DNA of 57,515 bases from Sharpea porci. GTDB lineage: Bacteria; Bacillota_I; Bacilli_A; Erysipelotrichales; Coprobacillaceae. The notes beneath the pieces are model-generated. The model made no database searches and was not told the DNA's origin. It saw nothing but the letters and a program-made list of their open reading frames with translations. The translations under genes were made by a program, and so were the position numbers. How positions within the stretch are numbered: position 1 is the stretch's first letter; the number at the start of each line of letters is the position of its first letter. The stretch lies in contig NZ_VUNM01000012.1 of NCBI RefSeq assembly GCF_009695655.1, positions 1 through 57,515 on the forward strand, written 5' to 3'. Positions 57,341-57,515 of this stretch are shown piece by piece.

Positions 57341-57515
57341 TTAGGATTTTATTTTCATGTGTCCATGACATCTTGGACACTCAAAGCTTGCATCATCAGC
57401 ACTGCCGCCAGATTCCACCAGTGCATCTGTCACCTCTGCCACCAGCCATCTTGGAACGTTCTCCTCGTGGCCGCATCTTGTGCATTTCACTCTTACTGGG
57501 ACATCATCATCGCTA
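57341..57515 (-). CDS. C-terminal part of a small zinc-ribbon protein (partial)
   Basis: The minus strand is open from the right edge to a TAA at 57341-57343, giving 57 residues. Two CxxC knuckles, KCTRCGHEE and FECPRCHGH, are 35 residues apart and should form a zinc ribbon. The intervening part is acidic (VAEVTDALVESGGSADDASF). The product ends in MKIKS. Codon use is richer in G/C-ending codons (GTG, CTG, GAG, GGC) than in the rest of the window, which hints at transfer. Such small zinc-ribbon proteins occur in phage and integrative elements as well as chromosomes. No function is assigned; the start is outside the window. Confidence 0.6.
   Translation of the reverse strand, partial: SDDDVPVRVKCTRCGHEENVPRWLVAEVTDALVESGGSADDASFECPRCHGHMKIKS

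Overview
This window is chromosomal DNA from a low-GC Gram-positive bacterium. The best fit is an intestinal member of the Erysipelotrichia (Catenibacterium/Coprobacillus-type relatives). This is inferred from AT-rich codon use, strong GGAGG ribosome-binding sites, three T-box leaders, a bile salt hydrolase, a CcpA-type regulator and Bacillus-like gene order around recJ-apt-relA-hisS-aspS and murC-ytxG-ytxH-ccpA. No rRNA, tRNA, CRISPR array or complete mobile element was seen. The only stretch with foreign-looking composition is the extreme right edge.

Left part (1-9.5 kb): the tail of an unknown gene, an N-terminally shortened pirin, a hexapeptide O-acetyltransferase and a nitroreductase. 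Next comes a carbohydrate locus: a 1603-residue secreted multidomain glycosidase (GH36/GH27-like catalytic domain, two F5/8C-like domains, a LamG-like domain and FIVAR repeats) followed by a GH13 oligo-1,6-glucosidase. CcpA-type cre sites lie before and after this pair. A structured intergenic stretch with its own terminator follows.

9.5-14.5 kb holds an unusual six-gene operon: a double SnoaL-like protein, a flavin-split-barrel/2[4Fe-4S] protein, a permease-binding-protein fusion of the OpuC/EgtU type with its ATPase, an Rrf2 regulator and a zinc-dependent macrodomain hydrolase. Its promoter carries a TGTAATA/TATTACA dyad. This is the best candidate for an undescribed system.

14.5-21.5 kb is stress and efflux: a MATE pump diverges from a MerR regulator across a textbook 19-bp-spacer MerR promoter. 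An ArsC-like phosphatase/reductase and a complete BceRS-BceAB peptide-antibiotic module follow, with a BceR box before the transporter genes. 21.6-27.4 kb has a sodium/alanine symporter, a membrane diguanylate cyclase, a degenerate-GGDEF/intact-EAL protein and a DUF2200 protein. 27.4-36 kb has a 3-hydroxyacyl-CoA dehydrogenase, a bile salt hydrolase, small membrane proteins, hemolysin III, and the lspA-rluD-dCMP deaminase-PHP cluster.

36-39.6 kb is an amino-acid ABC transporter plus aminotransferase under a T-box whose specifier most likely reads CGC (Arg). 39.6-48.9 kb is the conserved block comN-recJ-apt-relA, then T-box-hisS-aspS and an M24 peptidase. 49-57.2 kb carries a DUF2207 protein, murC-ytxG-ytxH-ccpA (with a cre-like site in its own promoter), a CLC antiporter with a methionine in the filter position, a DUF3592-like protein and T-box-tyrS. 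A zinc-ribbon gene enters from the right on the minus strand. All coordinates, motifs and regulatory sites were read by eye; no similarity searches or folding programs were run.
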